A DNA stretch of 64,000 bases from Aphrocallistes beatrix (GCA_963281255.1 OY725488.1:992001-1056000); one strand, 5' to 3'; numbered from the stretch's first letter, positions 1 through 12,036 are shown. The notes: generated by a model not told the origin, from the letters alone. Translations and numbers: made by a program.

Positions 1-233
1 TCACACCTCGTTCAGGGTAATTATTTCATCAACTGGAGCAAAAGATTTATCTCAATCCGATTCAGTCGAGACAAAAATATATTTGACATAAGTGAAGGAA
101 TCTGGTTGAAACGACAATACATAACTGATCTAATTATTAGAACAAATTAAAGCTCATGCAATCCAACAGCCGTATGTATATTTACACAAAAGCAGTGCTA
201 TAACTCATAACGTTCCTTTAAAAGGTAGCACCA
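1..233. other. Noncoding flank downstream of CNOT3
   Basis: AT-rich sequence immediately 3' of the CNOT3 stop codon; probably its 3' UTR and terminator region. No coding signal is seen. Confidence 0.5.
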
Positions 234-3200
234 TTAGTTCAGCTCCTTGTCTTCCAGAAACTTATACTCGAACATAAATCCCTCCTTCCTTTTCTGTGTC
301 CACTTCTCGTAGTCGAAATAGATGTAGGTGCCAAGCTCGTACTCATCAGTGATTTTCTTAGGGTCATCGTGTCTTTGGAACCACATCATATATTTGGTGT
401 GGAATCGCCAAGATTGCTTTTTCAGTGCTTTCGCAGCGAGATACTGTGCCTTGGTTCCCTCTTGGTAGTAGAAGATGAAGAAGAGAGTTTCAGTTGAGAG
501 ACGATTGAAGAAATCGTGGGAACAGAAAAAGGTCGGAGGCTGTGAATGGTGGTAGGGGGCACTAGGGACAGGAGAGCGCTGTGTGTACTGCCTGACACGC
601 TCTGAGTCTGCTAGCTGAGGGATGTGTCTGGAACAGGCCTCCAGCATGTACGTCTGCGTACTCATTTCCTGTGTGATGATAACTGATCCCAGGGGGGATA
701 CCCCGAGGAGTGGAGTCAAAATAGTCTCGTCTGACTCGTTATTCGGTGAGGTTCCTGTGTGCCGTAAATCTTCGTTGGATTTATTCTCAATTTTCATCTT
801 TGCATCTAGAAGATTGGCATATTTCAATATTTAATAACTCATGAGTCATGACTAAGCTATGGGAATTCCCCAAATAAAATATCAAGATCATCATTTTATT
901 TAGACGTATAAGGAATTATAAATGTTATTCATTCACTTCTGCAATGCCACTACATGTGCGTTTTACTGATGAACTTCGGAAGCGGTCCATGCGTATAAGA
1001 ATCTTTTGAGAATTCGTCACAATATGGATCATCGGGGTACGAGGCATGTATTGCTCCAATCGAATCGAGCTCCATCCTGAAGGGTCCGTTAATGCGGTCA
1101 GCTAACAAGATTCCGACAGATTTGATGAGAGAAGGAGCGAAGTAGAACTCCTTATCCTGGACATACCCTCTGCTCGTGAAGAGGAAATCTTTGAACGGGA
1201 GAGTGATAGTCTCCCAATAGGGACCACCTCGGGTGTAAACAAAACTGTGCCATACATCCTCCTTCAACATTCCACCCATGATAACGAACGCTATATACTT
1301 TCTGCCATCGCCTCGGAGTTTAATCTCGAACGCGTCATACTCGTAGAGGTCCCACACACGCTTGTGGAACATATCTTTCTGTAAGGTTCGACTCTGTATC
1401 GCACCATATCCGCTCGCGATCACATCCGTACCGATCGGGATTTCAGTGGAGAGCTCTCCGTGGAGGACGGCTCTGCCACTGCTGCTCCTCTCGAAACGAA
1501 GCCAAGAACTTCCGGTCAACTCTCTGTCAGAAGCGAACATCCAATCATTGAGGGTTTTAGGGTTCTTAAAATCATACATTATGAACTTTGATCCGTATGG
1601 ATTTCCTACCCTATCCAGCAAGTGAGCAATGTTGTAGACTTGGCGTAAGTATCTCCGAACCCCTCTGATGAGTGACATTTGGATTTGCTATTAGTGTGAT
1701 GGGACATAATGTAGTAAAATAGGTTTCAGGGAGAAAAAGAAGTTAAGTGGGGTTTGATTAAGTAAAATTTCGGAGATATTAATGACGACAATCCAATACA
1801 GATGCGATAAGAACAAACCTGGCATAATATCGGGGGTATTGTGTCCTGTCTTATGAGACGCACTCTCGGACTGCTGGGAAAGAATACTGCTAGGCCTCTC
1901 TTCGACCTCCTCAGAGTAAGAAGGAAGATTCTCCCTCGCCTCTTTGATTGGCTCCAGTTTCATTTGAGTTTGGGAGGATGGAGGCGCTGGGTGAGAAAGA
2001 CCGGCGCTTTTTAGAACCTTGCTCGCCATCTGCTTGAGAGAGCTGGGGGAGTCTGGGTCGTTGACATCTGGATTACTCATGTCTGTGATTCCCTCAGTGC
2101 TAGGGAGCATCTGTTGGGTGGGAGGAAGAATGGATCTATACAACAAATTCGATTCTATTATTCCAAATAGTTATTTCTGGAACAAATAATGTGTATCAAA
2201 TTAAACTGAGTATCCATTACTATTTACTTAGATGCTACCTCATCTAAGTCATTGAATTTGAGGGTCTGTATTATAAGAACTTGGAAATGATTATCAAATC
2301 ATTTAAGACTTAGAATTAATATGCATTGAACTTATCTCCAATTCACTAGTTATATCTAGAACTCCATGATAAGTCTTGCATTGGGTCGAGATAAAGCCAT
2401 AATCCTACAAGGATCTCCTACGCGTGGTAGGTAACAGAGTGTGAATGAATATCAACGCTACACTCTATAATGGAACGAATTATCTTAATTAGAAATGCAT
2501 ACTCTTGCGTATGTAGCCTCACCTCTCAGGATAAGTGTGCTGTCCTGCCGGCTGTGCCGTGCTGGGGATGTGCGGGAGAACCGACCCGGGGAATGGACCT
2601 GGAACTGAAAACGCGGCATTCATGGAGCTGTCCTTGCTCAGGAGCTCAAACCGAGACGGGGGCTCAGTCAGGGGAGTGAAGAAGAGTCCATCTGAGGTGG
2701 ACTCTTCTCTCCCTATCTCCAGCGGCGGCTGCATTCCTGAGTTGAAAACGTCGGGAGTAGGCAGAGGAAACGGAGTTTGGTTTGGTTGCATTGGAGTAGA
2801 GAAGCCGGAGTGGTTCCATGTGTGACTCTGAGGATAGCAGGTCGACTCAAGAGGTGTGAGGTTGGGCTGTAGCTGCTTCGCATACTGAGGCAGGGAGGTG
2901 GGCGTCTCGTGGGAGGGAGTAGAGCCGAGGGGAACCTGTTGGAAGGGGAGGGAGGATTTGAGGGTGGCCTGTTGAGGTACGGAGGCTTGATGGAGAGGTA
3001 TGGAGAGAGAAGAGGGGGGTGTCCGTTGGGGAACCTTTGTGGAGGAGATAGGAACGGAGGAGGGGAGCTGAGCAGCTCGTGCGGCCTGTTGTGCAAGGGA
3101 CATTGGCTGTGTCTTAGGTACGGACGAGGCACCAGAGGCGTAACCGAGGTCCTTAGACGTGACGTCGCTCGTCGAGAGTGAGGTGGAGTAGGGGATGGGG

Positions 3201-4770
3201 ATCGGATGGGACGGGGCAGGATGAGAGGAAGGGACAGTGCTGGAGTGCTGAGAATGAGAATGAGCTTGCGTCTGAAGGAGAGGAGGTTGTGGTTGTGTTT
3301 GATGTGAAGGATTATTAGCGGAGATCGTCTGTAACCCGCTCCCTGCTACCGATGCGTACCCAATTGGGGGCGACGGTCCCGCCTTACTACTGGTGGTAGA
3401 AAGTCTAGACGGAGGCGCAACCAACGAAGACGAGGGTGAAGGGGCGGGGCCAGGATTGGATTGGGACTTGGTGAGCGGTGGATTGGACTTTGCAGGTGCA
3501 AGAATCGACTTCCCCGTAATCTTTGAAGGTTGGGTTGGGAGTGCGCTTGTGCTACTCGTGGACCCTCGACTTGTGGACAGTTTTCGAGGTGACGAGTGAG
3601 AATCTGTGTTGGGAGAAATGTCAATTTTCCATTGTAGCTCCTCCTTGCCGGTAGTTTTGCTGGATGGGGACATGGGTGGGAGGACTGCGGAAATTGGAGT
3701 GGGTTGGAACGCTGATGTCTCATCATCAGGGAAGACATTGCCAAGTTGCAAAGCTTGTGCATCGTCCACAGATAGCTGTAACTCATCATAGATTTCTTCC
3801 ATCTCAACGAAATCAACTTCGCGGCAACAATCGACGTAATATTCTACATTCTGTTGAATTGAGTGTATTTTCTCAAGATTGATGGAATGGTTGCAAAGGC
3901 GGCGCAAAATCGTCTCAAGCGCCTAAATGATGACATCATTCCAATATGAAATTAAAATTACATATAATTAATTATCACAAGCTAGTGGGAAACATGATAC
4001 CTTACAGCATAACTAAGTACAAATTTGTAACCAACACGAAAAAACCTGGATCGAACATTATCAAGTTTCACTCCTAATTGAAAATGATATATATTGATTA
4101 CGTAATTCAATCTTAGCTAAACTACCACGTGTAATCAATACTCTCATAGAATAAAGTACCAACCTGAATGTGAAATTTGTGCTTATCTTTCCTAAAAGTG
4201 AGGTCGTCTACAGTCTCTTGCTTGTCTCTGTCTAGCTTCTTCTTCTTACTTCCCAAGAATAAACAATCGATCTCAGAGTCAAACTGGTCCACTTGTACAT
4301 TCAGTCGGCTGATAATCTCAATTAGCCAGTCATTCAACTCTTCTTGCTCTCTCTGCAAAGGGTCCACCTACGAACATCGTAAGTTTATTGTAATTTTTCA
4401 TCAATGAATAAATTATAAATCGAATACATACCTTGGCTGCCATCCCAAGTCCTTCTTTAGAAAAAGGCTTCGCTTTCGTTTCTCGCTCGATGACCTTGAA
4501 TTTCTCCATTTGGGCTTCGATCTTTTTCCTCGCCTCTTGCAGAGGTTTCTTGTCTTTGACATCATTCGAAGTTGCCCAGGCTTTGATCTGGTCTCTCATT
4601 CTTTGGAGTTTCTTTATTTCCTTTTTGAGTTCACCTTCGTATTTCTCTTTCTGATTGCTATTAGCGGCGGTCTGTACCTTGCCGAATATCTCATCGAACT
4701 GGTCCACTCCCTCTTGGACTCTTTTCAACGTTCGTTCAATTTCAGCTTGAAGTTTCCTCTTATCGCCCAT
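234..4770 (-). CDS. CNOT3: CCR4-NOT complex subunit 3 (CNOT3), 5 coding exons
   Basis: Scaffold subunit of the CCR4-NOT deadenylase complex, acting in mRNA decay and transcription control. Exons on the minus strand: 4770-4432, 4367-4164, 3922-2523, 2135-1819, 805-234; every junction is GT-AG and phases agree (0, 0, 2, 1), giving about 943 residues (human about 750). The first two exons and the start of the third encode the charged helical Not3 N-terminal domain ([36 protein letters not shown]). The third exon is a long Ser/Pro/Gln-rich linker. The last exon encodes the NOT box ([46 protein letters not shown]), almost unchanged from human CNOT3. The last intron (806-1818) contains the complete NDUFAF1 gene on the same strand. 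The linker is longer than in vertebrates. Identification is firm; the exact linker exon ends are slightly less so. Confidence 0.95.
950..1678 (-). CDS. NDUFAF1: Complex I intermediate-associated protein 30 (NDUFAF1/CIA30)
   Basis: Mitochondrial assembly factor for respiratory complex I. The intronless frame gives 242 residues. The CIA30 domain fills most of the protein from about residue 30: [16 protein letters not shown], a [14 protein letters not shown] strand, then [12 protein letters not shown] and [13 protein letters not shown] blocks, and ends with a DSIGAIHAS strand. The basic N terminus ([20 protein letters not shown]) is compatible with a mitochondrial targeting sequence. It is shorter than human NDUFAF1 (327 residues), mostly at the N terminus. 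The whole gene lies inside the last intron of CNOT3 in the same orientation, so it needs its own promoter and 3' end within that intron, or co-processing with the host transcript. Confidence 0.9.
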   Translation of the reverse strand: MSLIRGVRRYLRQVYNIAHLLDRVGNPYGSKFIMYDFKNPKTLNDWMFASDRELTGSSWLRFERSSSGRAVLHGELSTEIPIGTDVIASGYGAIQSRTLQKDMFHKRVWDLYEYDAFEIKLRGDGRKYIAFVIMGGMLKEDVWHSFVYTRGGPYWETITLPFKDFLFTSRGYVQDKEFYFAPSLIKSVGILLADRINGPFRMELDSIGAIHASYPDDPYCDEFSKDSYTHGPLPKFISKTHM

Positions 4771-4996
4771 CGTCCAAAATGGTTCGGAAAATCAAAATGT
4801 CAAACTAATATTAAGGTCAAGGGACAGTCATTAGCCTTGAAACTTGTATGTTATCATTTGGGATCGATTCACATTATTCGAAGAAGAACATTGATTACTA
4901 CATTTGTATAAAAATGACAAGCTCACAATAGAACAACCACTACCCTCCAAATTAAAATCTAGTAGAAGTCCATCATTAAATAATTTAATAATGAAA

Positions 4997-5749
4997 CTAA
5001 TTGGTGAGTTTGATTTTCTTTCTTCTCGACTGACCTTCAATCTCGTACTCGTACTCTAGGTTTGGCTGAATCTCTTCATCTGTTTCCCTGGATACCAAAG
5101 ACATATCTTCTATGTCAGAAGCCTCAGATTCATCGATCTCATCATCAGCTACAAACTCAGTCTCACTCTCCGAAGACGACTCTACTTCTTCACGGAACTC
5201 CTTTTCTGGGAAATTGTAGATATCTCCGTAGACCCCAGTCTCTAACCTTGTTAGTAGCTGCTTCTCGATAGCTGTATCGAGCTGTGCTACATTCAGAGCC
5301 CGCGTCTCTTTCTTCCTCTCCAACTTCTCAGTTCGACGACTGATCGGAATCAATTTATCGGTCTTGCGAGATTTTAAACGCCGCATGCGAATCAAGTATT
5401 GGGTGATGCGGGTCAACCTCTGCTTGCATTTGTTGATCATGTACTTGGGCCAGTAGAGGAGGTGCGTGTTGATCTGTTTGAGAGCTTTCTGATAGTTGCG
5501 AGAGAGCTTCACTCTCTCCCATAACTTAGCTGGGAGATGTGCTCGCTCAATCGTCTTGATGTAGAGGTAGGCTACGCCTCTGATCTCCCGCACTGTTGCG
5601 TACCGACTGTTGGCCAGGGGACAGAGCTTTTTAGAACATATCCCAGTGAGGTTATACTTATTCTTACAAAAGGTCAGAGGACGATTAGGAGCCTTGAAAG
5701 AACAGAATCCTTTATTGATGAGCCCCCATATTACGTCATCGGTTTGCAT
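4997..5749 (-). CDS. MAK16: Ribosome biogenesis factor MAK16
   Basis: Nucleolar factor needed for 60S subunit (pre-rRNA) maturation. Single exon, 250 residues, starting MQTDDVIWGLINKGFCSFK as in the family. It shows the cysteine-bearing ribosomal L28e-like N-terminal domain (FCKNKYNLTGICSKKLCPLA), the basic core (CKQRLTRITQYLIRMRRL) and the YGDIYNFP motif, followed by the usual acidic tail (ESSSESETEF and following) and a terminal basic patch RRKKIKL. Human MAK16 is 300 residues; the tail is shorter here. It lies about 230 bp upstream of the CNOT3 start on the same strand. Confidence 0.95.
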   Translation of the reverse strand: MQTDDVIWGLINKGFCSFKAPNRPLTFCKNKYNLTGICSKKLCPLANSRYATVREIRGVAYLYIKTIERAHLPAKLWERVKLSRNYQKALKQINTHLLYWPKYMINKCKQRLTRITQYLIRMRRLKSRKTDKLIPISRRTEKLERKKETRALNVAQLDTAIEKQLLTRLETGVYGDIYNFPEKEFREEVESSSESETEFVADDEIDESEASDIEDMSLVSRETDEEIQPNLEYEYEIEGQSRRKKIKLTN

Positions 5750-7152
5750 TTCTCAACTTAGTTACTAATGGTATGCTAATAAAACAAACAAGTTAGTAGT
5801 TGCATGGGATATAATCTTGTAAAAATAAACGGAGCCAGACCAATTTGGGTCGCTGTGCTACGCCACTGTTACAGATTTCCAAGAAAAAGAAGAATTAGCG
5901 CTCAGCCATCTAAGCTATAATCAACCAAGAAGATTTTAATAAATCTCTTCTCTGACATATGCGAAACACATGAAACAGATATCTGTGTGTATTAGCATGG
6001 CTCACTCGTTGAAGGAAGGTTGCTAGAAATAATCAAGAATAGAGAGAAACGATTTGGAGAACTCAGTGATAAACCACTAGTAGCTTTTTGTCAATAATCA
6101 CAACCACTCGTACTGTACTGTCGTATACAGTGTCTGAGATGTGATCTATAAAAACTAACAACAATTCACAGATTAAGAGGGGTGGATGCAGTGATGCATA
6201 GCTTCTGAGTTCAAGGGAGGGGTAGATTTACAAATCGTGATTAATGCCGGGGAAAAGAGGGGGGGGATGTTTACAGAATACTCTGACACTTCTCTAAGAA
6301 CCAGAGAGAGTTAGTAATTAAATTTTTTAGGAGGGAGGAATTTGATTATTAAGCAAATAATTGACATGGGAGCCTGAGGGGGTAGCAGGGCGAGATCTTG
6401 GTGAATGATAGTGTGATACTCATTTTGAACCCAATTGCGTGGAAGATTGCATTTAAAATCCTAATTCCACTCAAATAAACATGTTACCTTCCGTATATAC
6501 ACCCTATGTACGATGCTACCTTTGATTGAAGGCAGTTCTTAGGAGTAGAAGCTCAGCTCGCACACGTACGGACTGTACGTAACATTAGAGGGACTAACAC
6601 CCAGGTTGTTAGGTTCATCGTATCTGAGGTAAGATAGGAAGGAGAGAAATAAATATTCCGATTATTACCTTTGGATTTGCGTAAAAGAATTATCTCATTG
6701 ATCATACAAGCTAATCGAGATAACAATTTTCCTTAGAAGCCCAAAAAGGGAACAATGACCTAATCTGTATTCAGATAGAATAGGTACATATATGATATCC
6801 CAAAAAGCTTGTTGGACTCCTTGAGAAGGAATCAAATATTCTATTGAATAATCTTCCCATTGACTAACCATTAGTAGATTCTGTGCAGAAAAGATAGAAT
6901 TCGAATCTCAGAACAATATTTTTTAGCACAAGTATGTTGGTCTCCTCTCTTGGCATCAAGCTACTGTCTCCTTTCCTGCCAATACAGTTTGGGGAGACAG
7001 AAATAAATATCATTTTCAAAATTACGTAGTGTATAATAAATTCAATTTGCCCAAATATCCATGGTCCTATCTATTAGTTTGGGTATTATCATTAATTATT
7101 TTTTTGTCTGCAAGCTAACGAGTAGCTATCGTTCACACTGCACCTTTTATGG
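5750..7152. other. Intergenic, no gene seen
   Basis: About 1.4 kb between MAK16 and SREK1. It is repeat-like, with a tRNA A-box-like stretch on the minus strand near 5895-5925 but no matching B box, and poly-purine runs around 6180-6400. Some of it may be SREK1 3' UTR. No coding exon is supported. Confidence 0.4.
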
Positions 7153-8448
7153 CTAATATTCCAAATCAGAGGCTGACTCGCGTCTTCTCGGTCTCTTCTT
7201 GCTGGGTGGGCTGTGCTCGTCCTGGCGGTGCTTGTGTTTCTTGGAATGTTTCGACTTGCTCTTGTGTTTGTGAGGAGACTCATTCGGACTCTGTCGGGAG
7301 TGCTTCTTGGAATCCTTCCCCTTTCTGGATCTGCTCTCAGAATGTTCAGATTTCCCCTCTTTCTTGTGACTGTGGGAGTGCTTTGAAGAGTGCTTCTTCT
7401 CCTCGCGTGAGTGGTGACCGCCGTTACGTCTATCCGACCTAGGAGATTGAGAAGATCGGTGAGATTTACGTGCCCCCCGCTCTCTAGACCTCTCCCTGGA
7501 ATTGGAGGCGAATGAACGCCTTGGACTTCTGCTCCGAGTCTTGCGTTCTCTTGGAGACCTGCTCCGTGAGAAGGGATCGGACCGGTAGTCCAGAGAGGGT
7601 TTTCGCGAGTACCGACTGCTCGAGTGCTCCTTTGGGCTCTTGGATCGCCAGTGTTTCTTCCTGTCGTGGGAATGGCTGCGAGAGGAGCGATGGTCCTCGG
7701 TGGAACCGACAACCTCGGAGATGAACCGACTGGCCTCTTTCACACGTCTCAGGGCTTCGTTCTCTTTCGCGAATGGGTCCAGACGGGACGCGCTACTGTT
7801 CGGCTTAACAATCGCTTTCTTGGAGTAGTTCACCTTCAGAACTCTATCCCCAAATATAGCCCCATTCATCTGGATCGCCCGCGCGATCGAGTTAGGGTCT
7901 GTGAACTCGATGAAGGCGAACCTCGTCATCTGAGACTGGTCTCCCGCCATCCTCACGAACTTGATCTCCCCGCACCCCACGAAGAACTTCATCACCTGCT
8001 CTGCGGTCGTCTCGTGCGTCAGGTTGCCCACGTAGATGGTGCGCCTGATCTCGTCCTGCATCGCAGGGTCGGACCGGGACGAGTAGGGGGGCGAGTCCCC
8101 TCTAGACCCGTGCCGATGACTGTCAGGACTCATCAGCTCAGAGTAGTTGACCTGTCTCTCTGAAGCCAGCGTTTCGAACCGCGGGTGGCCTATGGAGAGG
8201 GTTTTGTCAATAAAGACGGTGTTCGTGAGGTGAGTGGCGAGCCTCGCTTCTGCAGGGGTGGAGTAGCGGATGCAGCAGGAGCGACAGGAGACCACAGAGG
8301 ACTCCTCTTTCGGGTACAAGTGCATCTCCTCAATGCGGCCCAGTATCGCGAAGAGTGTCTCCACCTGGTTTGAAGTGCAGGAGGGAGAAATGTTTGTCAC
8401 TTGTATGATGCAACAGTTGTTCATATCGATGCTCTGTTGTAAACTCAT
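7153..8448 (-). CDS. SREK1: Splicing regulatory RS protein SREK1 (SFRS12/SRrp86)
   Basis: Nuclear splicing regulator of the SR-related family. Single exon, 431 residues. RRM1 is at about residues 12-92 (CIIQVTNISPSCTSNQVETL, HLTNTVFIDKTL), matching the SREK1-specific first RRM. RRM2 is at about 135-215 (RRTIYVGNLTHETTAEQVMK, FVRMAGDQSQMTRFAFIEF), with RNP2 and RNP1 visible, followed by the family's NYSKKAIVKP segment. From about residue 255 to the end it is an Arg/Ser- and Lys/His-rich RS domain. The KVRE.SRFIS helix after RRM2 is also a family feature. A compositional shadow frame overlaps the RS region on the same strand. Length is slightly below human SREK1. Confidence 0.93.
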   Translation of the reverse strand: MSLQQSIDMNNCCIIQVTNISPSCTSNQVETLFAILGRIEEMHLYPKEESSVVSCRSCCIRYSTPAEARLATHLTNTVFIDKTLSIGHPRFETLASERQVNYSELMSPDSHRHGSRGDSPPYSSRSDPAMQDEIRRTIYVGNLTHETTAEQVMKFFVGCGEIKFVRMAGDQSQMTRFAFIEFTDPNSIARAIQMNGAIFGDRVLKVNYSKKAIVKPNSSASRLDPFAKENEALRRVKEASRFISEVVGSTEDHRSSRSHSHDRKKHWRSKSPKEHSSSRYSRKPSLDYRSDPFSRSRSPRERKTRSRSPRRSFASNSRERSRERGARKSHRSSQSPRSDRRNGGHHSREEKKHSSKHSHSHKKEGKSEHSESRSRKGKDSKKHSRQSPNESPHKHKSKSKHSKKHKHRQDEHSPPSKKRPRRRESASDLEY

Positions 8449-9624
8449 TATGAGGAAACTAAGTAGAACAATCTTAATTTGGAATCAGATTATGGTCTAG
8501 TAAGTCTAGGAAACGGGGGCGATTATGTTGACTGAGCGCAAAATATATTTTAAAATCCAGTGTTTCTCTCCAAGTCATGGTCTAACCTGAATTAACCTTC
8601 TGACAAGCCTGGAAAGCAGAGATGGGATTCTGGAGGCTCCACTTTATTTAGTTTCTGACGGCCCTGTCAAATAAAACAGAAAATATATATACTATTGCAT
8701 AAATAGCACGAGCACTATATAAATAAATAAAGTATAGTCAGCAAACTAAAAACTTCATTCCGACTTCTTATACTGTAAGAATGATCGAGGGTAGTAGAAT
8801 GGAGTGCAAGAGTGGATTGGAGGGGTAAAGGAGAATTGTCTTAAATGGTGAGTAAAGAATGGAGATGTGAATAATGGTTTTGGCAGAACCCTATAGATGT
8901 CTGACCTGCCCATTTTCCAGTCCACGCACTTGAATTAGGACAATGAGAATCCCTATCATTGCCAAAAATTAACTTAATTACCACATGTATAGATAATTCC
9001 CACAGATCTTGCGGGATAGAATCGTCCCATTTATTTAATAACTACAATAAATAAATCGGAGTTAAATTCCGCCTAAATATAATTGGAACAATATTCAAGC
9101 TGGAGAAATATTAAAATTGAGTGGATTGCCCAGTCCTTTGTATGGTCATTATATCCAAGTTTCATCACGTGTGAGAATTATTCCGAGCACTACGTAAATA
9201 AATGCTAATTCACGAGGAGAATGATCCCAAACCTGGTTACCCAGGACCCACAGGATAATTAGCACTAACTATCGATAATGGAGATAGTCAGAAAATGACA
9301 ATTTTGTACAGTCAAATCTACGGAAAAGTGTCGCTAAATATTAGTCTCTCTCGCATGATGAGACAGATTAATATCTCGACACTTTTCTAGGGTGTCGAGT
9401 GTCTCAATTTAAGATGTAGTATATGAAGCAATGCAAGTTTGCTGAACTAAAGACTTCTGGATATGATAACTCGGGGAATCGGAATACCGGTATTTCGATC
9501 CTGTATTCCGGACGAATCGTACATGTTAGACTTGATCAGAACTGTAATGCTTGCAATAACACATACAAAATATCGATTGAGAGCTTTGCTAACCTATTCG
9601 GAAATAAGAGTTTGGTACCGGATG
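8449..9624. other. Intergenic, no gene seen
   Basis: About 1.2 kb between the SREK1 start and the SDHA stop, both on the minus strand. It should hold the SREK1 promoter/5' UTR and the SDHA 3' UTR. AT-rich; no exon or RNA gene is recognised. Confidence 0.4.
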
Positions 9625-11556
9625 CTAGTAGACCCTGACTGCTGGGGGGACACTGGGACAATCTTCGTCCAGTGTCTGGTCTATCACACCCCGATACTTC
9701 AGCATGACGTCACCGCTCTCTATGTTGACGCGAGAGAGCGTATGCTTCCGCCAATGTTCCTCGAACGGTTTCTTGGTCTGCCCTTCTAGAGGCTGCGAAT
9801 AATCGAGCTCGTCGACTCGGGTTTTAAAATCCTCCCTCGCGTGAGCCCCGCGGCTTTCCTCACGCGCGGCGGCGCCGTGGATGGTCTGCTTCGCGCAGAG
9901 CAGAAGATTCTCCAGCTCCATCGCCTCCACCAGGTCGGAGTTCCAGATCAGGCTACGGTCGAACAGTTTCAGGTCGCTGCGGAACGTTTTATAAATCTGA
10001 CTCAGCTTGTCGATTCCTTGCTTCATGACGGCGCCGGTTCTGAACACGGCGGCATGCTCCTGCATGGTCCGCTGCAAGTTAATGCGAATGTCTGCTGTGG
10101 AGACAGTTCCGTCCGCATTGCGGATCTTGTCCAGGGAAGCGATGGACTCCTCTCCTGTCGAAGAAGAGAGAGGGGGAAGCTTGTCACCTGGCATCGCGTT
10201 GGCACCTATATCCAGAGCACAAGCGCGCCCAAACACCACCAAGTCGAGCAGAGAATTGGCGCCTAGCCTATTGGCCCCGTGCACGGATGCACAGCCGGAC
10301 TCTCCCGCCGCGTAGAGACCAGGGATGACCACGTCCTGTCCGTCGGCGCCCAGCCGCAGAGCTTGCCCCCTAAAGTTAGTCGGGACTCCGCCCATGTTGT
10401 AGTGCACGGTGGGGAGCACAGGGATCGGCTCCTTCGTGACGTCAACGCCGGAGAATATCATGGCCGTCTCCGAAATGCCAGGAAGCCGCTGAGCTAGCGT
10501 CTCCGGAGGGAGATGAGACAGCTGCAGAAGGACATGGTCCTTGAGGGGACCCACCCCACGGCCCTCGCGGATTTCTAGCGTCATAGAACGGGACACTACG
10601 TCTCGGGAGGCGAGATCTTTCGCGGTGGGTGCATAGCGCTCCATAAACCGCTCCCCCTCTGAGTTGAGAAGAAAGCCCCCTTCACCCCGACTGCCCTCCG
10701 TGATGAGACACCCCGCCCCGTAGATGCCGGTGGGGTGGAACTGCACGAACTCCATGTCCTGGTTGGACAGCCCCGCCCGAGACACCATCCCCGACCCGTC
10801 GCCGGTGCAGGTGTGCGCGGAGGTGCAGGAGAAGTATGCGCGCCCGTAGCCACCGGTTGCGATGATGGTGTTCTTGGCGCGTATTCGGTGGATAGTGCCG
10901 TCCTCCAGACAGAGAGCGATGACCCCCTGACACTCCCCCTGAGGTCCCATCAGCAGGTCCATGGCGAAGAACTCGATGAAGTACTCACAGTCGTATTTGA
11001 GAGATCTCCCGTACAGCGTGTGCAGTAGGGAGTGGCCTGTCCTGTCCGCGACACAGCAACACCTGTGGGCCTGTCCCCCCTTTCCGTAGTTGTAGCTCTG
11101 TCCGCCGAATGCCCTTTGGTAGATCTTCCCTTCCTCCGTACGCGAGAACGGCATTCCGTAGTTCTCCAGCTCTATCACCGCCTGCGAAGCCTGCTCTGTC
11201 ATGTACTGAATCGCGTCCTGGTCTCCCAGCCAGTCGGACCCCTTCACCGTGTCGTAGTGGTGCCAGCGCCAATTGTCTGGCTCCATGTTACCCAGAGCCG
11301 CATTGATGCCACCCTGGGCTGCCACTGTGTGGGAGCGAGTCGGGAACAGTTTCGTGACACATGCCGTCCGGAAGCCCTGCTCAGCCAGGCCGAAGGCAGC
11401 CCTCAGTCCAGCCCCCCCCGCCCCCACCACCACTGCGTCGTACGAGTGGTCCACCAGCTGGTACCCTCCGGAGGTGGAGAAGGTGCGGACGTGAGGGGGG
11501 AGAGCATAGGAGAGGATGCGAGAGGCTCTGGTACGCAGGAAGTTCAGAACATTCAT
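9625..11556 (-). CDS. SDHA: Succinate dehydrogenase flavoprotein subunit (SDHA), mitochondrial
   Basis: Complex II/TCA enzyme oxidising succinate to fumarate with covalently bound FAD in the mitochondrial matrix. 643 residues in one coding exon (human 664). An Arg-rich targeting peptide ([20 protein letters not shown]) precedes the FAD-binding [17 protein letters not shown] motif. The flavinylation site [16 protein letters not shown], the catalytic-domain segments PTNFRGQAL and [20 protein letters not shown], and the C terminus VPPAVRVY are all present. The frame stays open 14 codons further upstream, but a pyrimidine tract ending in CAG lies 9 nt before this ATG, so the upstream part is probably a 5' UTR intron and this ATG the start. 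The gene is GC-richer than its surroundings. Confidence 0.97.
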   Translation of the reverse strand: MNVLNFLRTRASRILSYALPPHVRTFSTSGGYQLVDHSYDAVVVGAGGAGLRAAFGLAEQGFRTACVTKLFPTRSHTVAAQGGINAALGNMEPDNWRWHHYDTVKGSDWLGDQDAIQYMTEQASQAVIELENYGMPFSRTEEGKIYQRAFGGQSYNYGKGGQAHRCCCVADRTGHSLLHTLYGRSLKYDCEYFIEFFAMDLLMGPQGECQGVIALCLEDGTIHRIRAKNTIIATGGYGRAYFSCTSAHTCTGDGSGMVSRAGLSNQDMEFVQFHPTGIYGAGCLITEGSRGEGGFLLNSEGERFMERYAPTAKDLASRDVVSRSMTLEIREGRGVGPLKDHVLLQLSHLPPETLAQRLPGISETAMIFSGVDVTKEPIPVLPTVHYNMGGVPTNFRGQALRLGADGQDVVIPGLYAAGESGCASVHGANRLGANSLLDLVVFGRACALDIGANAMPGDKLPPLSSSTGEESIASLDKIRNADGTVSTADIRINLQRTMQEHAAVFRTGAVMKQGIDKLSQIYKTFRSDLKLFDRSLIWNSDLVEAMELENLLLCAKQTIHGAAAREESRGAHAREDFKTRVDELDYSQPLEGQTKKPFEEHWRKHTLSRVNIESGDVMLKYRGVIDQTLDEDCPSVPPAVRVY

Positions 11557-11850
11557 CCTGGCTACCTGGAAAGAAACAAGTTGGCAATTTTGTACCACAA
11601 GAACAAACCCCGATTGTTACTCGGAGTTCGAAAAAAAAGTCCCGTATACAATTGTAGCCGACCCTCGCCCCTCAAAGAGAGTGCTCAATTTTTTTTGTTA
11701 TCCTTAGAATAAAGATTAACGGTAAATACTTCCCTTTTACCATTTATAGAATCGCGAGTGTGGTTAAATTCATTGAAAAGTCTCTTAGGCCACTGTTAAT
11801 TGGAAACATGTTCAGCCCACCGCCGGCATCAATATTTAGCTACGCAATAT

Positions 11851-12036
11851 TGCTTATAATAAAAAGTCGAGAGAGCATGCTCGTTAAGTCGAGAGAGCAT
11901 GCTCTCTCGACTTTTTATTATAAGCATAAAGAAGGTATAAATGTAAGGAGCATGCTCTCTCGACCTAATGAGCATGCTCTCTCGACCTAATGAGCATGCT
12001 CTCTGGACTTAACGAGCATGCTCTCTCGACTTTTCA
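11851..12036. repeat. Palindrome plus tandem GAGCATGCTC units upstream of SDHA
   Basis: Positions 11851-11928 form a perfect inverted repeat with 32-bp arms around a 10-14 bp centre; each arm contains GTCGAGAGAGCATGCTC. Four further copies of the core GAGCATGCTCTC(T/G)CGAC/GGAC follow to about 12036, spaced about 25 bp. It lies about 300 bp upstream of the SDHA start. It may be a foldback transposon remnant or a regulatory array. Confidence 0.8.

Noticed and set aside
950..1678. NDUFAF1 as a CNOT3-internal exon
   Set aside because: It has its own start, stop and full CIA30 domain, and the CNOT3 phases join correctly (G|AT) when it is skipped.
2713..3132. 139-codon Pro-rich frame in another minus-strand frame
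   Set aside because: Shadow of the low-complexity CNOT3 linker exon.
5880..5930. Possible tRNA (minus strand, A-box-like TAGCTTAGATGG)
   Set aside because: No B box, no cloverleaf and no acceptor pairing; at most an old tRNA-derived SINE fragment.
7092..7712. 206-codon Arg/Ser/Thr-rich open frame on the minus strand
   Set aside because: Out-of-frame shadow of the SREK1 RS domain; its composition follows from the repeated Arg/Ser codons.
10735..11712. Several long plus-strand frames opposite SDHA
   Set aside because: Antisense shadows of a GC-richer conserved coding sequence; no recognisable content.
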